A stretch of DNA of 64,000 bases. Source: Aquilaria yunnanensis. Lineage: Eukaryota > Streptophyta > Magnoliopsida > Malvales > Thymelaeaceae. Shown here one piece after another: positions 8,935 through 23,763 of the stretch. Below the pieces are notes generated by a model. That model was not told the origin of the DNA. It made no database searches and worked only from the letters and a program-made list of their open reading frames with translations. How positions within the stretch are numbered: the stretch's first letter is position 1; each line of letters starts with the position of its first letter. The DNA is taken from assembly GCA_039654915.1 (NCBI GenBank), contig CM077593.1:118413413-118477412 (forward strand), read 5' to 3'. A program made the translations under genes and the position numbers.

Positions 8935-11900
8935 ATGGCTGGCACATCTGAGAGGTGGATTGATGGGCTTCAGTCCTCCTTGTTGTTCTGGCCTCCGCCA
9001 CCAGACCCTCAACAGCGAAAGGTGCTAACAATCCTCTGCTCCTATAACTTTTTTTTTCTTCGTTAACTTGAATATGGTTCAGCTCTATGAGAAATATTGC
9101 CTTCTTTTCATGCATGATCTTCTTGGAGCTTTAAATTCTTGAGATTAAGCTCTTCTTGCTGGTATTGTTCCTCGCCACATAGAGTTGAACACGATTTATA
9201 AGGTCATCCTAAAAATCCAGATTTTATTCACTTGAACTTTTGTATGTGGAAAGCTTTCTGTTTGGAGGTTTGGCGTTACTCTCTGTTTTTGTTTAAGGAT
9301 GTTGTGTCACTTTACCAAATTGTGTATGATTTTCATTGATTTGAAATGAAATAAATATGTAAGCATGCAGCTCATTTGGGACATAAAAAATCTTTAAATT
9401 TGGTATTTATTTTGGGATTAGTTAACAATTTTGTCTGAGATTGGTGATCAAAGTTTTGTAGGACTTGGCATTGCTAGCATTGTCTGAGGAAAATGCCACA
9501 AATCAGACAAAGTAGAGTAGTTTGTTTCTTATAACTGACCCAACTAGGTTGGGATTGAAGCTTAGTTGAGTTTTGAAATAATTAGTAGATTAACCGAAGC
9601 CATGTACTACATATCTTTGTAGGAAGTTCGCTACTATTACTTATTCGGCATTACTTCAATTAGATCTAAACCTACATTATCTACTCCTTTTAAGGTACGA
9701 TCAGTAATGGTCATGCCACTTGAATTATTTAAACCCAAAATAAAGAAAAGAACTATAGCCATAGAATTGCTTGACATCTATTCAAAATAGAGCCCTAGTA
9801 CACTAGAATTTTGTTTCCTACTGGCTTAATGAGTATGTCGTATTTAAATTTTTTGCTTGAAGACTAGGTAATGATTAGAAGCGCATCATAACATGTGAAA
9901 AATATGACTTTGAAATTGATATGACCTACTGATGTCTTGCTATGTTTCTGCAACCTTTCTAAAACCTTTTCCTGTCTGCTTGCTTCACCTGTTGCACTTG
10001 GATATTTAGTACAACTGCTTATGATTATCTTGTAACTTCAAGATTCCATGCATGTGCCTAAACTCTTTTGCTTGCACATTTTAATTACGTTTCAATGTTT
10101 CTCAAGTAGTGACTGTCACACTTACTATTCCTCATGCATAGGCTCAAATTACAGCATATGTTGAGTACTTTGGGCAATTCACTTCAGAACAGTTCCCAGA
10201 TGATATTGCTGAAGTAAGTTAGTTTTTCTCATTATTCTGGAAAACTAAGGTTTAACTGCAAGCCTCTAACTTCACTGTTGGTATGGGAATCATCACCAAA
10301 AACTTACTGATGAATTTGCTTGTGACAGCTGATTCGAAGCCGCTATCCATCAAACGAAAAGCGCTTATTGGATGATGTTCTGGGTATTCATTCTTTGTTC
10401 ATTCTGTTCTATGTGGCAGTTTATTGTTTGATAAAACTATTGTTACCTGTTTCTTCCACGGCATTTCTTTTGGGATTCATTTAGTTTTCTGAATTCAATT
10501 GATTGCAGCGACTTTTGTCCTTCATCACCCAGAGCATGGACATGCTGTTGTTCTTCCTATTATTTCATGCATCATTGATGGCACACTGGTATATGATAAG
10601 AGCGATGCTCCATTTGCTTCTTTCATTTCGCTGGTCTGCCCAAGCAGTGAGGTACTCATATGGAGCACTTTTCTAGTTGAATCCTTTTCATTGCGTGCAC
10701 AAGAATCCTGAAAAATTAATCCATATCTGAATTGTCTATGAACAAAGAAACTGTATGTTTTTTACTGGTGATGTGAACATTAATCCTGTTGCAGACCGAG
10801 TATTCTGAACAGTGGGCTCTGGCATGTGGTGAAATCTTGCGTATTTTGACTCATTACAATCGGCCAATATGTAAGATTGAACCACAAAATGGTGAAATAG
10901 ATAGAAGTGCCACCAGCAGCAGCGCTACAACTAGTTGTTCTGTAGATGGTCAATCATCTGTTGTTGTGCAGCAGGAGAGAAAACCTTTAAGACCTTTATC
11001 CCCTTGGATCACTGATATATTGCTTGCTGCACCTTTGGGTATCAGAAGTGATTACTTCCGCTGGTTAGTTCACTCTGCATTTTTATTAGGCTTGGATATC
11101 ACAGTGAATAGCAGTCGCTTGACTTTAAGTAGCCATTATTTTTCTGTCATGAAATTTTGAAATTATTTGTACGTGCCTGTAGCTTTAATTGACATTTACC
11201 TTTTCCTTTATTTTCTTCAAATTTGAAATTCAAGTTGTATTTTTCCTGTTCTAGCAATGTAGGTGATGCTAGAGAAATTCTAGTAAACAAGCAAGCCTTT
11301 GTTTAGGGCTTGTAATTTACGTAAGGGTACAGAAAATTGTCCAGGGGAATATTGATAAATCTAACTTAACATGAGTCTTATTTAAGTGCTTATGTCAGAT
11401 CGCCCCACATAGAAATGGAAATTTTATTACATGACATGGGGCCAGTATCCAGAAATAATTGACCATCAAAGGTTAAAAGTTCTATGCACACTGTTGGTTT
11501 TCTGTCTCTACCGTTAACACAATTATCAGTTAAATTTCCCATCTACAAGACTTTGTTAGTTTGCAGCCTATAGCTCACCTTTCCAGAAAATGCTTCTGTA
11601 GTTCTTGATACTGTGACTTGCTATTTGTATGGGAGCAAACACAATTTGGCTATAAGGCAATTACAAGCAAAGGGTTTTAATGGGATAAGCTGTGTATAAA
11701 ATTTTCACACAAATTGCACTGAATGATACTGTCTGTTGATTATTTGTTTGTTTCTTCTTTCTACCCTTAAAATTGGTTTCATGAGTTCATAAAGCATTCA
11801 ACTGAATTCACAGGTGCAGTGGCGTTATGGGTAAATATGCTGCAGGAGAACTTAAGCCACCATCAACTGGTTAGCCCGTATATTAGTTATTTACTTATTC

Positions 11901-14900
11901 ACCAACTTACCTGTTTATTTTTTTTATTTTTCTGGATATTGAAGTAGGATAAGACTTTGTTTGTTCTCCTTGCATGTTGCTATTTAATCTAATTCAATCC
12001 TGTGTTTTGATTATAAGATTCCAGAGAAATGTGAAGTGATTTATGTATGAGTGAAATCACAGATTATAATTTTGGTCATATACACTTGTGTCTTGCTTCC
12101 GTTTCTTCTAGACCTCGGTTCTCTTTTCTGTGAAGCATTTTAATATCTATGCAGACACGTAAATTTTGTTGGAAATTCTAAAATATCTACATCTTGTTCC
12201 TGATAGGTTAGGAACTTGGTTGATCTATGGTGTTAAGTCTAGTTAGTTGTGGCAATACTGCGATGGTTGTTTTAGCGTGCCTAACAAAAGATGTTACTTT
12301 TAGATATATTTTAGACATGTATGGTTATCTGTAGAAGTGCATCATGGGATTCTTTCTAATATTGAATAATAAAGTATAAGATTGAGAGCTAACTATTTCA
12401 CTTATCCTTCAGCTTCTTCTCGTGGATCTGGGAAGCATCCTCAGCTTATGCCATCAACTCCTAGGTGGGCAGTTGCCAATGGTGCTGGTGTTATACTAAG
12501 TGTGTGTGATGATGAGGTTGCTCGTTATGAGACTGCTACTTTAACAGCTGTAGCCGTTCCTGCACTTCTCCTTCCTCCCCCAACAACTGCTTTGGATGAG
12601 CATTTAGTTGCCGGACTACCAGCTCTTGAGCCTTATGCACGTTTATTTCATCGGTAAATTTCTAACTTGCCAAGAGCATGTCAAACCTAGTGTTAATTAA
12701 CCTTTTTCTGGATTTGCCCCAATAGTCTTCAGTCTTATTTATTTGCATGCAAGCAAAGTGTTATTAGAGATCAATTTCCTTGAATATTGTATTGTAACCG
12801 AGTTGATGCCTGTTTACTGAACCAATGAATTCTTCTTCATTTTCCTCAGAAAACAAGGGCATGCATGAATTTGTGTTCACATGCTAGTTCTTTATGGTTC
12901 TCATGTTAGTGTGCTATTTGAACAATTGAGAGCTGGAAAGAGCTACAAGGGAACAAGGAAGAGATAAATTGCTAGAAAGTAATAAATTGTTTGTAATAGT
13001 TTTCAGGGAGATAAATGTAGGGCCAATTCAGTTATGATGTTGGATTAGGGAATGCATTTATGTGAAGGGTTGGCTATAAATTATGTTACATCAACTGCTA
13101 TATGATATTCCATAACATGTTATAAATCCTTTTTTCTGGCTAGGTACTATGCCATTGCTACTCCAAGTGCTACACAACGACTTCTGTTTGGACTTCTAGA
13201 AGCACCACCATCATGGGCACCGGATGCACTTGATGCTGCTGTACAGCTTGTGGAACTCCTTCATGCTGCTGAAGACTATGCTTCGGGTATAAGGGTGAGT
13301 TAAATATTTTCAATTTTGTATGATTGTGTACAATGTGATAACATAGTAGTGATATGGAAAGCTGCAAAATTTAAGCTTAGGGCCTAGTTGATAGGTTAAT
13401 TAACCACTTACGAACTTTGTAGTTTAGGTAGTATCCCAAAGTTAGTAAGATGCTAACTTTTGCTCACGATTCCTTAATTGCCTGGAATTATCTGCACTAA
13501 GGACATGATAATAATGTAAAGATGGGCGACTAAACAAGTAATTGGCAGTCTTCAATTGCATTCTATGTCATGAATTGTTGTATATTGTGCAGCACCCATC
13601 ACGTCATAAGTTTTAAATATATTTTGTTCTTTCGAACAAGTTCCTCTATTACTTGAATACCTCCGGTGGTTATGATTGTTCTCAATTTTTGGATTGATGA
13701 CCTTGCCTGATGCCTGGAGGAGTCAATAAAAACTGCCAACCAACTTCCTTGCTTGGCTTGTCGTCTGCAATTCCTTGCTAGATGCCTATGTTTGATTCTC
13801 CTCAGAGTGAGAATCTTTTGTAGCTCCAATTTGAGGGAGGATGGGATAGGCGTAGTTAGTGTATTGCTCCTTACAATGCATGCTCTTTGAATACTTCTGA
13901 GAGTCAGGATTAAAAAAGAAGTCAATTAAAACTATTTCCTACTGATAAATTTCTCTGGGCATGGAGGTTAAAGGTGTGTGTAGTTTATGATGTTTTTCTT
14001 TTCCAATTTTTTCCCTTGGAACTAAAATTATAAAAAAGATTCCTTTTTTAGGTTTTGTGTAGTGATAGTTTAAATGATGATAAAAAAAAGAAAAGATTCC
14101 TTTTTAGGCTTTGTGTAGTGAGAGTTTAAATGAGGGTAGTAAAGAAAATTGAATGTGAAAAGCTTTCCCAAAAGGGAAGAGGTTCAACCTTTCTAGGACA
14201 GCCCGATAAGGGAATACGCTTCATCGTTTCTGGGATGGAGGGAGTAAAAGTAAGATTTATTATGTCAAGTTTTTTCAGCCAAAGTGGCATCTGATTGTTG
14301 ACTATTGTTGCATAACTGCTTTTTGCCTTTGCAGTTCAGATTGTTAAAGCATCCAACCCAAACCCAATGCCAAATGGTCACAGTATAATTCCTCGGCCAA
14401 TCCCATGACTTAATCATGTGGAAGTTTTCTTCTTAATGCACCCCCCTCCCATGTAGGGCAGTTAGATGATTAAAAATGGGCATGTTACATGGACTATCCA
14501 ATGACCCCGGGACTTACAACTTTTCAGTTGGGGCAGGAACAAATCTTGGGCTCTGATATCATGCTACAACATCCGAAACCAAAATCAATTGGCCTTAAAT
14601 AACTCCTTGGATTAACCATGTGGGTTTTTACGTCTTAACACAAGTGAAGCAAAACACTGCCTAGTATGGGCCAAAAATTGAAGAATGCCTCACTTCTAAG
14701 TTTGTGTGGAATTCCATTTGTCTTGACTTAGCTAAAATTAGGTCACTGATGTTGCATGCTTATAAGTACAAAAATTGTAGATTTCATAATATATTTACAG
14801 TATTATATGTTCTAATGTATTGTGAAGTTAGAGTGGATCCATTTGGGTTCTATTCTATCATTGTTTGTTTGGGTTTTGAGCTATGGTTGTCTATAGAAAA

Positions 14901-17900
14901 TAAAGAAGGCTTCAGGTTAGTGCTAAAGTACAAGTGATGCTCACACATACTATCACCAGTCAAATGTATTTGCACATGCTTAGCTAGTTCCAATTCTTTC
15001 CCTCATCTCCAACCTGCTTTTCTTCCTTGTCTTGTAGCTTCCACCAAACTGGATGCATCTTCATTTTTTGCGTGCCATTGGGATTGCAATGTCAATGAGA
15101 GTAGGAATAGCTGCTGATGCTGCAGCAGCTTTACTTTTCCGCATATTGTCACAGCCTGCCTTGCTTTTTCCTCCATTAAGGCAAATCGAGGGAATTGAAG
15201 TTCAACATGAATCTTCAGGTGGTTACATTTCATCTTACAGGAAGCAGGTACATCTCCTTGGGCTAGAGTCCATTATTCTAATGATTTTCTGTTTAATCAT
15301 GTTTATGTTTACACCTGCCAGGAACCATTCTGGTGAACATAAGTTTGCTAATGTAATATATCAACTCGATGCAGACACAAGCAAATATATATTTATGCAC
15401 TATATAAATTCGAACATATATGTATATGTAAGGGACCCTTCTTCAAAATCTTTTGAGCAGGTAGAAGTGGCTGCAACTGAAGCAACTATAGAAGCCACTG
15501 CCCAAGGGATAGCATCCATGCTTTGTGCTCATGGGCCTGAGGTGGAATGGAGGATCTGTACAATCTGGGAAGCTGCATATGGCCTTATACCTTTAAGTTC
15601 TTCAGCTGTTGATCTTCCTGAAATCATTGTCTCAACTCCATCACAGCCTCCTGTCCTGTCATGGAATCTCTACATACCTTTTCTCAAAGTCCTGGAATAT
15701 CTTCCACGTGGTAGTCCTTCTGAAGCATGTCTGATGAAAATCTTTGTGGCTACTGTGGAAGCGGTCCTCCAGAGAACCTTCCCACCGGAGTCCTCCAGGG
15801 AGCAGAAGCAGAAAACTGGATATAGCATTGGCCCTGCTTCTAAAAATCTCTCTGTGGCTGAGCTCCGCGCAATGGTCCATTCTCTCTTTGTAGAATCATG
15901 TGCCTCAGTAGAGCTTGCTTCCCGACTACTTTTTGTTGTGTTAACTGTCTGTGTGAGCCACGAAGCTCAGTCTATTAGAAGCAAGAGAATACGGGATGAA
16001 GAAATTTACACCCATATTGAAAGCATTGAAGAATTCCAGGTGGCATCTGACAAGCCAAGAGACTTGAAAATCAGGAAGAGGAAGAAACAAGGGCCAGTAG
16101 CAGCATTTGATTCCTATGTTCTTGCTGCTGTTTGTGCTCTTGCATGTGAGCTCCAGCTATTTCCTTTTATTTCAAGGCGAGATAATCATTGTGTACCCAA
16201 AGGTGCACGGACTCCAGCGAAGCCTGCAAAAGTTAATGGACACTGTAATGAGTACAGAAATGGAATCGACTCAGCAATTCATCATACTCACAGAATTTTA
16301 GCAATTCTGGAGGCACTTTTTTCTCTTAAGCCATCTTCTGTCGGCACTCCATGGAGTTATAGTTCAAATGAAATTGTTGCAGCGGCTATGGTTGCAGCTC
16401 ATATTTCTGAACTCTTTAGGCGTTCAAAGTCTTGTATGCATGCTCTCTTCGTCTTTGTGCATTGCAAGTGGGATAGTGAAATTTTCACAAGAGCATCGTC
16501 ATTGTACAATCTTATCGACATTCATAGCAAGGCTGTTGCATCCATCGTTGACAAGGCTGAACCATTGGAGACACGGTTAGTGCGTGCAAACATTCGAAAA
16601 GATACCTCCAACTGTTTGGATACAAGGAAGCAAAAATTCACAAAAACTAGTTTCTTTGATCCTGGACAACAATCTACTTCAGAATGTAAGGATTCAGTCC
16701 TTTCAGATGCTAATCTTAGGTGTGAGAATGCATTGCCTTCAGATGAAGGCTCAGGAAGTTCCCTGAATAAAAGAATTGCAAGTTTCCCAATGGATGCTTC
16801 AGATTTGGCCAATTTCCTCACTATGGACAGGCACATAGGATTCAATTGCAGTGCTCAAGTTCTTCTGAGATCAGTGCTTGCTGAGAAACAGGAATTGTGC
16901 TTTTCTGTGGTTTCATTATTATGGCATAAACTGATAGCAGCACCAGAAACACAACCTACTCCAGAAAGCACATCTGCTCAGCAAGGATGGAGACAGGTAT
17001 TAATCATTCCATCTTCACAAGGCAGTGGCTTTATTTGCATTAGTATCTCCTTAATAGCGAGGGTGCTATTCCATGCACAAATTGGCTCTGTCAAATATCT
17101 GTGATATGATTGTGGTAGGCCAGAAGCCTGTTTCTGCCTTTTATCTCATCTGTTCTGCTTATGTTCTGGTTATAGAGGCTGTAGGCTAGCTTCCTTCCAG
17201 GAAGAGTTGCAACGACCCCCAACTTGTAAAACCAGTTGCGGGATAAGTAATCATATGCAAGATCTGCACAAGGATATATGATATGTTCCTTTCAGTTGTA
17301 TGTGGAATTGTCCCTTCTCATTTTCACCCAGGGAAACAAAACAATTACCTGAACTTATTGCTTTACGTAGCTTAATGTGTACAACTGTTGAATGAAAAAA
17401 TCCTGGTGCAGTAGTGCTCATTTTTTGGTATATCCATATCGATTTGATGTCATCTTCTTGTCCGTTCTATTATCAAATTGAATGGCATAGAATATATATA
17501 ATGACTTCCTGGCTTTATCCATGTGAGTAGGTGGTTGATGCTCTGTGCAATGTGGTGTTGGCATCTCCAACAAAAGCGGCAACGGCAGTTGTTCTTCAGG
17601 TCCAGATTTTGTTTGACTTTAACAGTTTATTTCCATGAAACACCTGATCTGCTTGGTTGTAGAAAATTTTCTAGGTTTCTGGAAAAATTATAAAGAATTT
17701 GGTTAGAATTTGTGATATTCATCCATAGAAAATGGAAATTTCCTGCAACTGGAATGGGCCCTTTAACTTCTGTTAGTGCCACAAACTGGAAGTCTATGTA
17801 TATAGCTTTGTTGTGTCAATAAGCCAAGAGCATTTTCATGAGAGATGGAATAGGTTTTGTCAATAGGTTTTGTTGTGTGTCAAAGAAGCCCTATGTTTTG

Positions 17901-18976
17901 TCTTTTGAATTCATTTTCCACATTTGTTTTAGTCACTTATGGATCCTTTATTTTTGTCAGGCGGAGAGGGAGTTGCAGCCTTGGATTGCAAAGGATGATG
18001 AACAAGGTAACAAAATGTGGAAAGTCAACCAGCGGATTGTAAAGTTGATCGTGGAACTTATGAGAAATCATGATAGCCCAGAATCCTTGGTAATTGTAGC
18101 TAGTGCATCAGATCTACTCCTGCGTGCCACAGATGGAGTTCTTGTGGATGGAGAAGCTTGCACCTTACCCCAACTAGAGGTAAACTTTGAAAGTGTATCC
18201 TCCTTCTACAATAGCACCATCATGGTTGTCCTGAATAAAACACACTGGTTTTTTCAACTAAGCTTCTTGGTTATCATCATTGGAGACATTATTTAGGCTT
18301 TTGGGATTGTATCATAGATTTTATGCTGGTTTTAGTCCATACCTATTTGATAACAATTACTGTATGGAAATTTTCAGCTACTAGAAGCAACAGCAAGAGC
18401 AGTTCCACCTATACTCGAGTTTGGAGAGTCTGGACTGGCAGTTGCAGATGGTCTTTCAAACCTGTTGAAGGTTTGGAACTGTGTTTGTTTCTGTTGTTTT
18501 TGCATTGTGCAAGGGTAAACATGCTTGAAACTGTTCAAAATTGAACTGGTCTCGTGGCAGTTAAACTAGCAAGAATAAGTGAGAAAAAAATAGGCTAAAA
18601 TAAGAGATGAATAATTGTTTGCGCTGTATCCGTCTAGAATCTCTACTGATTGATGACTTGTGTTGATCAATTCATGCAGTGTCGTCTACCACCTACCATA
18701 CGGTGTCTTTATCATCCTAGTGCACACGTTCGTGCTTTGAGCATATCAGTTCTCCGAGACATCTTGCATACAGGATCACCCAAGTACAGTTCTAAACAAG
18801 TGGTGATAAATGGCGTCCACGACCCTTCCTACCGGTATTTCAATATAGATGTAGATTGGAAAGCTTACATAGAAAAGTGCTTGACATGGGAAGCTCATAG
18901 CCAACTTGCCAGCGGAAAGCAGATTCAGTTTCTTAATATTGCTGCAAAAGAATTAGGATGTACCATATCTACGTAA
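8935..18976 (+). CDS. GI: GIGANTEA, clock and flowering-time regulator
   Basis: GI is a large plant-specific nuclear and cytosolic protein. It helps fold and stabilise the F-box clock protein ZEITLUPE and acts with FKF1 to release CONSTANS and FT. Fourteen coding exons, all with GT-AG borders and matching phases: 8935-9021, 10142-10213, 10329-10383, 10509-10651, 10795-11063, 11814-11869, 12413-12653, 13144-13294, 15038-15247, 15461-16996, 17531-17599, 17961-18179, 18378-18470, 18680-18976. Together they give 3,498 nt or 1,165 aa, against about 1,173 in Arabidopsis. Signature stretches are YVEYFGQFTSEQFPDDIAEL, CGEILRILTHYNRPI, PRWAVANGAGVILSVCDDEV, LCAHGPEVEWRICTIWEAAY and LVDGEACTLPQLELLEATAR. 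The start is MAGTSERWIDGLQ, the usual GI N-terminus. Diverged spots include ALFVFVHCKWD (exon 10) and PPILEFGES (exon 13). No frame break was seen; it appears functional. Confidence 0.97.
13990..14244. repeat. Worn MITE and a 50-bp duplication inside GI intron 8
   Basis: Two copies of a segment containing GATTCCTTTTTAGG and TTTGTGTAGTG lie at about 14033-14082 and 14090-14138. The block ends GGGATGGAGGGAG followed by TA (14232-14246), the right terminus of a CTCCCTCC-type MITE. No clean left terminus was found. Confidence 0.5.
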
Positions 18977-19294
18977 CACGTTTCAGGATTGGGATTAACG
19001 TGTAACGTAAGTATTCTTTTGAAGTTATCAATAGGAGTAGACATGGTTACTCGTTTGTAATAGGCGTGACCCTGTAAAGCTGCTCATATGGTCCTCAATA
19101 TGAAGCCTTGGAAGGTCATCATCAGATTCTTCACGGGTCATAGAATGAGGCCTTTTTTAGTGGACGATGGTGTTTGAAGTTTGAGACCCAGATTTCGTTG
19201 TGACTCGTTAGATCATCTGTTAAATGTTAATGTGGATTATATTCAGTGACTGATGGTCAATTTTTTGACGTTAAAGAACAACACGAGAGACATG
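18977..19294 (+). other. GIGANTEA 3' UTR and downstream flank
   Basis: Sequence between the GI stop and the 181-bp array; mostly 3' UTR. No other feature seen. Confidence 0.45.
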
Positions 19295-19837
19295 GAGAAG
19301 CAAATATTCGAGGTTCAATAAATCACTATTCATTTATCTTCTTTAATCGGCAATACCAAAGTTTCAATGTGTACTTTTCCTAATTGACTTGAGTTGTCAA
19401 AACAAAAGGGAATTTTATGTGGTCTTAAATTAAACTTTTAATATCCATGAGTAAAATTTTCAAGTTTGTATTGTCGAGAAGCAAATATTTGAGGTTCAAC
19501 AAATTACTATCCATTCATCTTCTTTGGTAGGTAACACTAGAGTTCCAATGTGCACTTCTCCTAATTGACTTGAGTTGTCAAAACGAAAGGAAATTTCATG
19601 TGGTCTTAAATCAAACTTTTAATATCCATGAGTAAAATTTTTAAGTTTGTATTGTCAAGAAGCAAATATTTGAGGTTCAATAAATCACTATCCATTCATC
19701 TTTTTTAGTAGACAACACTAGAGTTCCAATGTGCACTTCTCCTAATTGACCTGAGTCGTCAAAACGAAAGGGAATTTCATGTGATCTTAAATCAAACTTT
19801 TAATATGCATGAGTAAAATTTTGAAGTTTGTATTGTC
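19295..19837. repeat. Three-unit tandem array with an exact 181-bp period
   Basis: Units start at 19295, 19476 and 19657, and the third ends at 19837, so the array is 3.0 units of 181 bp with no net indel. Each unit starts AGAAGCAAATATT and contains CCTAATTGACTTGAGT and AATATCCATGAGTAAAATTTT. Units 2 and 3 are more alike than either is to unit 1. The array lies between GI and RPS18, ending about 260 bp before the RPS18 telobox. Confidence 0.92.
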
Positions 19838-19959
19838 GTGAAGTATATTTTTGTTTCAACCAGGTAAAATCCTATGAAGGCATAAGCTCTTAAATTTTCA
19901 CGTAGTTTTCGACTACTGTTCATTTGAAATATTAGCTCAATTTCGTTCGCACGAAGAAT

Positions 19960-20142
19960 TAGGCCCGTGCCTATATATTACAATGACGGATCACGGGCCG
20001 GAAAGGCCCAGCTCACTATCATAGAGTATAAGCCATAACTCGAATTTTAAAGGTTCTTGAGGGTAAAATCGTCTCCACAAATTAGCTAAACAAAGACGAA
20101 ACCCTAGAAATGGGAGAGACGATACGAACTGCGGTATATAAA
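19960..20142 (+). promoter_or_regulatory. RPS18 promoter: site II, telobox and TATA box
   Basis: GGCCCA at 20005-20010 is a site II element on the minus strand (TGGGCC). A telobox AAACCCTA lies at 20099-20106 and TATATAAA at 20135-20142. A CT-rich leader (CTCTCTCCCCTCCCACTCCC, near 20160-20180) follows. Site II plus telobox is the standard signature of plant ribosomal-protein and other growth-linked genes. Confidence 0.75.
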
Positions 20143-20254
20143 CCACTCTGAAAATCCTGGCTCTCTCCCCTCCCACTCCCAGACCTCGCTCCTAACTCCG
20201 CCCCACCGTCGACAGAGCTTCTCGTACGACCAAGTCTGAACTTTGGGCTCCAAA

Positions 20255-21714
<1,460 letters not shown>

Positions 21715-22444
21715 ACTTTTTGTTACTGGCTACCCATATATAGTGTCAAGAAGAGTTTTCTTTGTAGTAATGTCTTGGAGCCTTAGGCCTTTTGGGTTTT
21801 CATGGATGGTTCTTATGATTCCATAGACCTGTTTTGTTTGAGCAATTCGTCACTTCTGTTGATTGCTTCTATGGATATTTAGTTGAGTTACGACTCAAGT
21901 ATTTTGTTCAATTTTGATATTCCGAGTTAATATTCTGATCTTGGTAATAGTTTGATACAGTAAAGTTGCTTCTTTTATGGTAATTGATGTGGTAAACGAT
22001 CAAAAGAAATGATGGTTAGTTACCATGCGCCAAGCTTGGTCTGGTCTGGGTTGTGAACGTAAAGAATTTGACCAGGAGCCGTTAGGTATCAGCTTTTGTA
22101 AAAGAACTGAGCTAACTGACTGTTGCGTCATTTTGCACCCACATGCAGTCTGTGACAAGCCAGCCTTTCCTGTACTGACATGAACATGATGGTGTTTCTA
22201 GAAAAAATAAGTTCGTTACATCTGTCTGGTAAAAAATGGTCATCAATGATACTTTTAGTCCTACAACATGTCCTATCTTTTAGGTTGAGTCTTAAAACTT
22301 CTCAGTTTTTCAAATTAGGCCTATAAATGTCTTGAAAGACAGTTATTAAATGGGAACGTGATTTACAGAGATGAAAGATCATAATGTAAAATCATTAATT
22401 GTTCAAAATTTTTTGCACATTTTGAATTTATTAGAATAGAAGTA
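21715..22444 (+). other. RPS18 3' UTR and spacer
   Basis: Sequence after the RPS18 stop, first probable 3' UTR, then AT-rich spacer. No further feature recognised. Confidence 0.4.
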
Positions 22445-22683
22445 CTTCTTTTCTTTTGCATTAATTGTCCCATTTATTATTTTTTATTGAAAGTTTGATT
22501 TGAATATATTCATATTAATATGTATTGAAAAATTTTCTTAAAAATAATATTTAAAAAATATAATTTTAAAGTTTCAATTTTATGTAAAATATTCATATTT
22601 TTATAATAAATTTTGAAAGAAATAAAATCATAAATTAATTACTATGAATAATAAAAAGGTCAGTTTTTGTGAAACGGAAGAAG
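22445..22683. mobile_element. AT-rich MITE with TA target duplication
   Basis: A 239-bp AT-rich element begins CTTCTTTTCTTTTGC and ends GTGAAACGGAAGAAG, flanked by TA at 22443-22444 and 22684-22685. Its interior resembles the CTCCCTCC family elsewhere in the window, with altered tips. Confidence 0.65.
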
Positions 22684-22685
22684 TA

Positions 22686-23763
22686 AATAGTTTAAATTAG
22701 AATTTTGAAATGTTGATGTTAGAAAAGTGAATAGTCTTAGGATTAATTGTGTATATAGTTTTAGGACTAATTGTGAATAGTCTAAATAGTTTAAATTTTA
22801 TGACTCATTTCGAAAAGTGATTAGTTTTATGGTTGTTTTTTTGTGTGCATAGGAGAGAGATAAGGGGTAGTGTGAGATTAACATACAGTTGCAAAATTTT
22901 AGGATTTTATTAAAAGTAAAGAGTTTTAAAACTGAAATAAAGAATATGCCAAGTTTTATGAATGTGTCCTTACCCCTTCACAAAAATTGTGTTTTAACAC
23001 ATTTCAGAAAATTAAAAAAGAAAACGAAGACAGGTCTTCTGTCATCAACTCGGCATGTAAAATCTAATGCAGATAAGTACTAGTATAAATTTTATGTCTT
23101 CTCGTTGAAACTTTTTTAAGATTCAAGATTTCACTTGAAGGGTGACTTTTTAAAAAATAAGTTATTAGTAATTGTTTTGATATATAGTGATTATTTGTTC
23201 AATTTGTATATCAATTACAATTGTACATCAATTACAATTGTACATTTGAAGTTGAAGTCTAAAAGGTATTTTTTTATTTTTTTTAAATTTAGGTATTATT
23301 TATTTATTTTGTTTCTTGATTGGTATGGAAAAAAATGATACAAAATTATTGCCCAAAAAAATTTTATCAAGTAATTATTAATTAGATAGAGTATTAGCTT
23401 TCAAATGATATTGCTTTAGAAAAAATCAACAAAAGTAAAAGTAATAAGTTATTTTTAATGGGAAAGGTACAGATATAGTTGTCACAGTGAAATGGACAAT
23501 AAAAAAAAAGGTGATTTAGGAATTAGGATTGGATTGTTTCTAATTAAATTCTAAGTTATGTACATCAGGGGGCTAAATTAAGAAGCAAAAAACTCGAAAA
23601 AGAACTACCCCGAACAAAAATATTCGTTGCCCTTGGCTGAACCTGGTAACAATAATCTTGAATTAAAGAATCACGGTCATAGAAACAAATCATGGGTTTT
23701 TAGGTCCCAGGAGAATTGGTCATTTCCTGAAATAAAGCTATCTTCATGTTATTGCATCCTACA
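22686..23763. other. AT-rich intergenic spacer
   Basis: No gene recognised between the MITE and the transporter. Repeated ATTACAATTGTACAT near 23210-23245 is a small direct duplication. Confidence 0.4.

Noticed and set aside
16107..16845. Several extra ORFs inside the long GIGANTEA exon
   Set aside because: Other-frame shadows of exon 10, which reads through in the GI frame.
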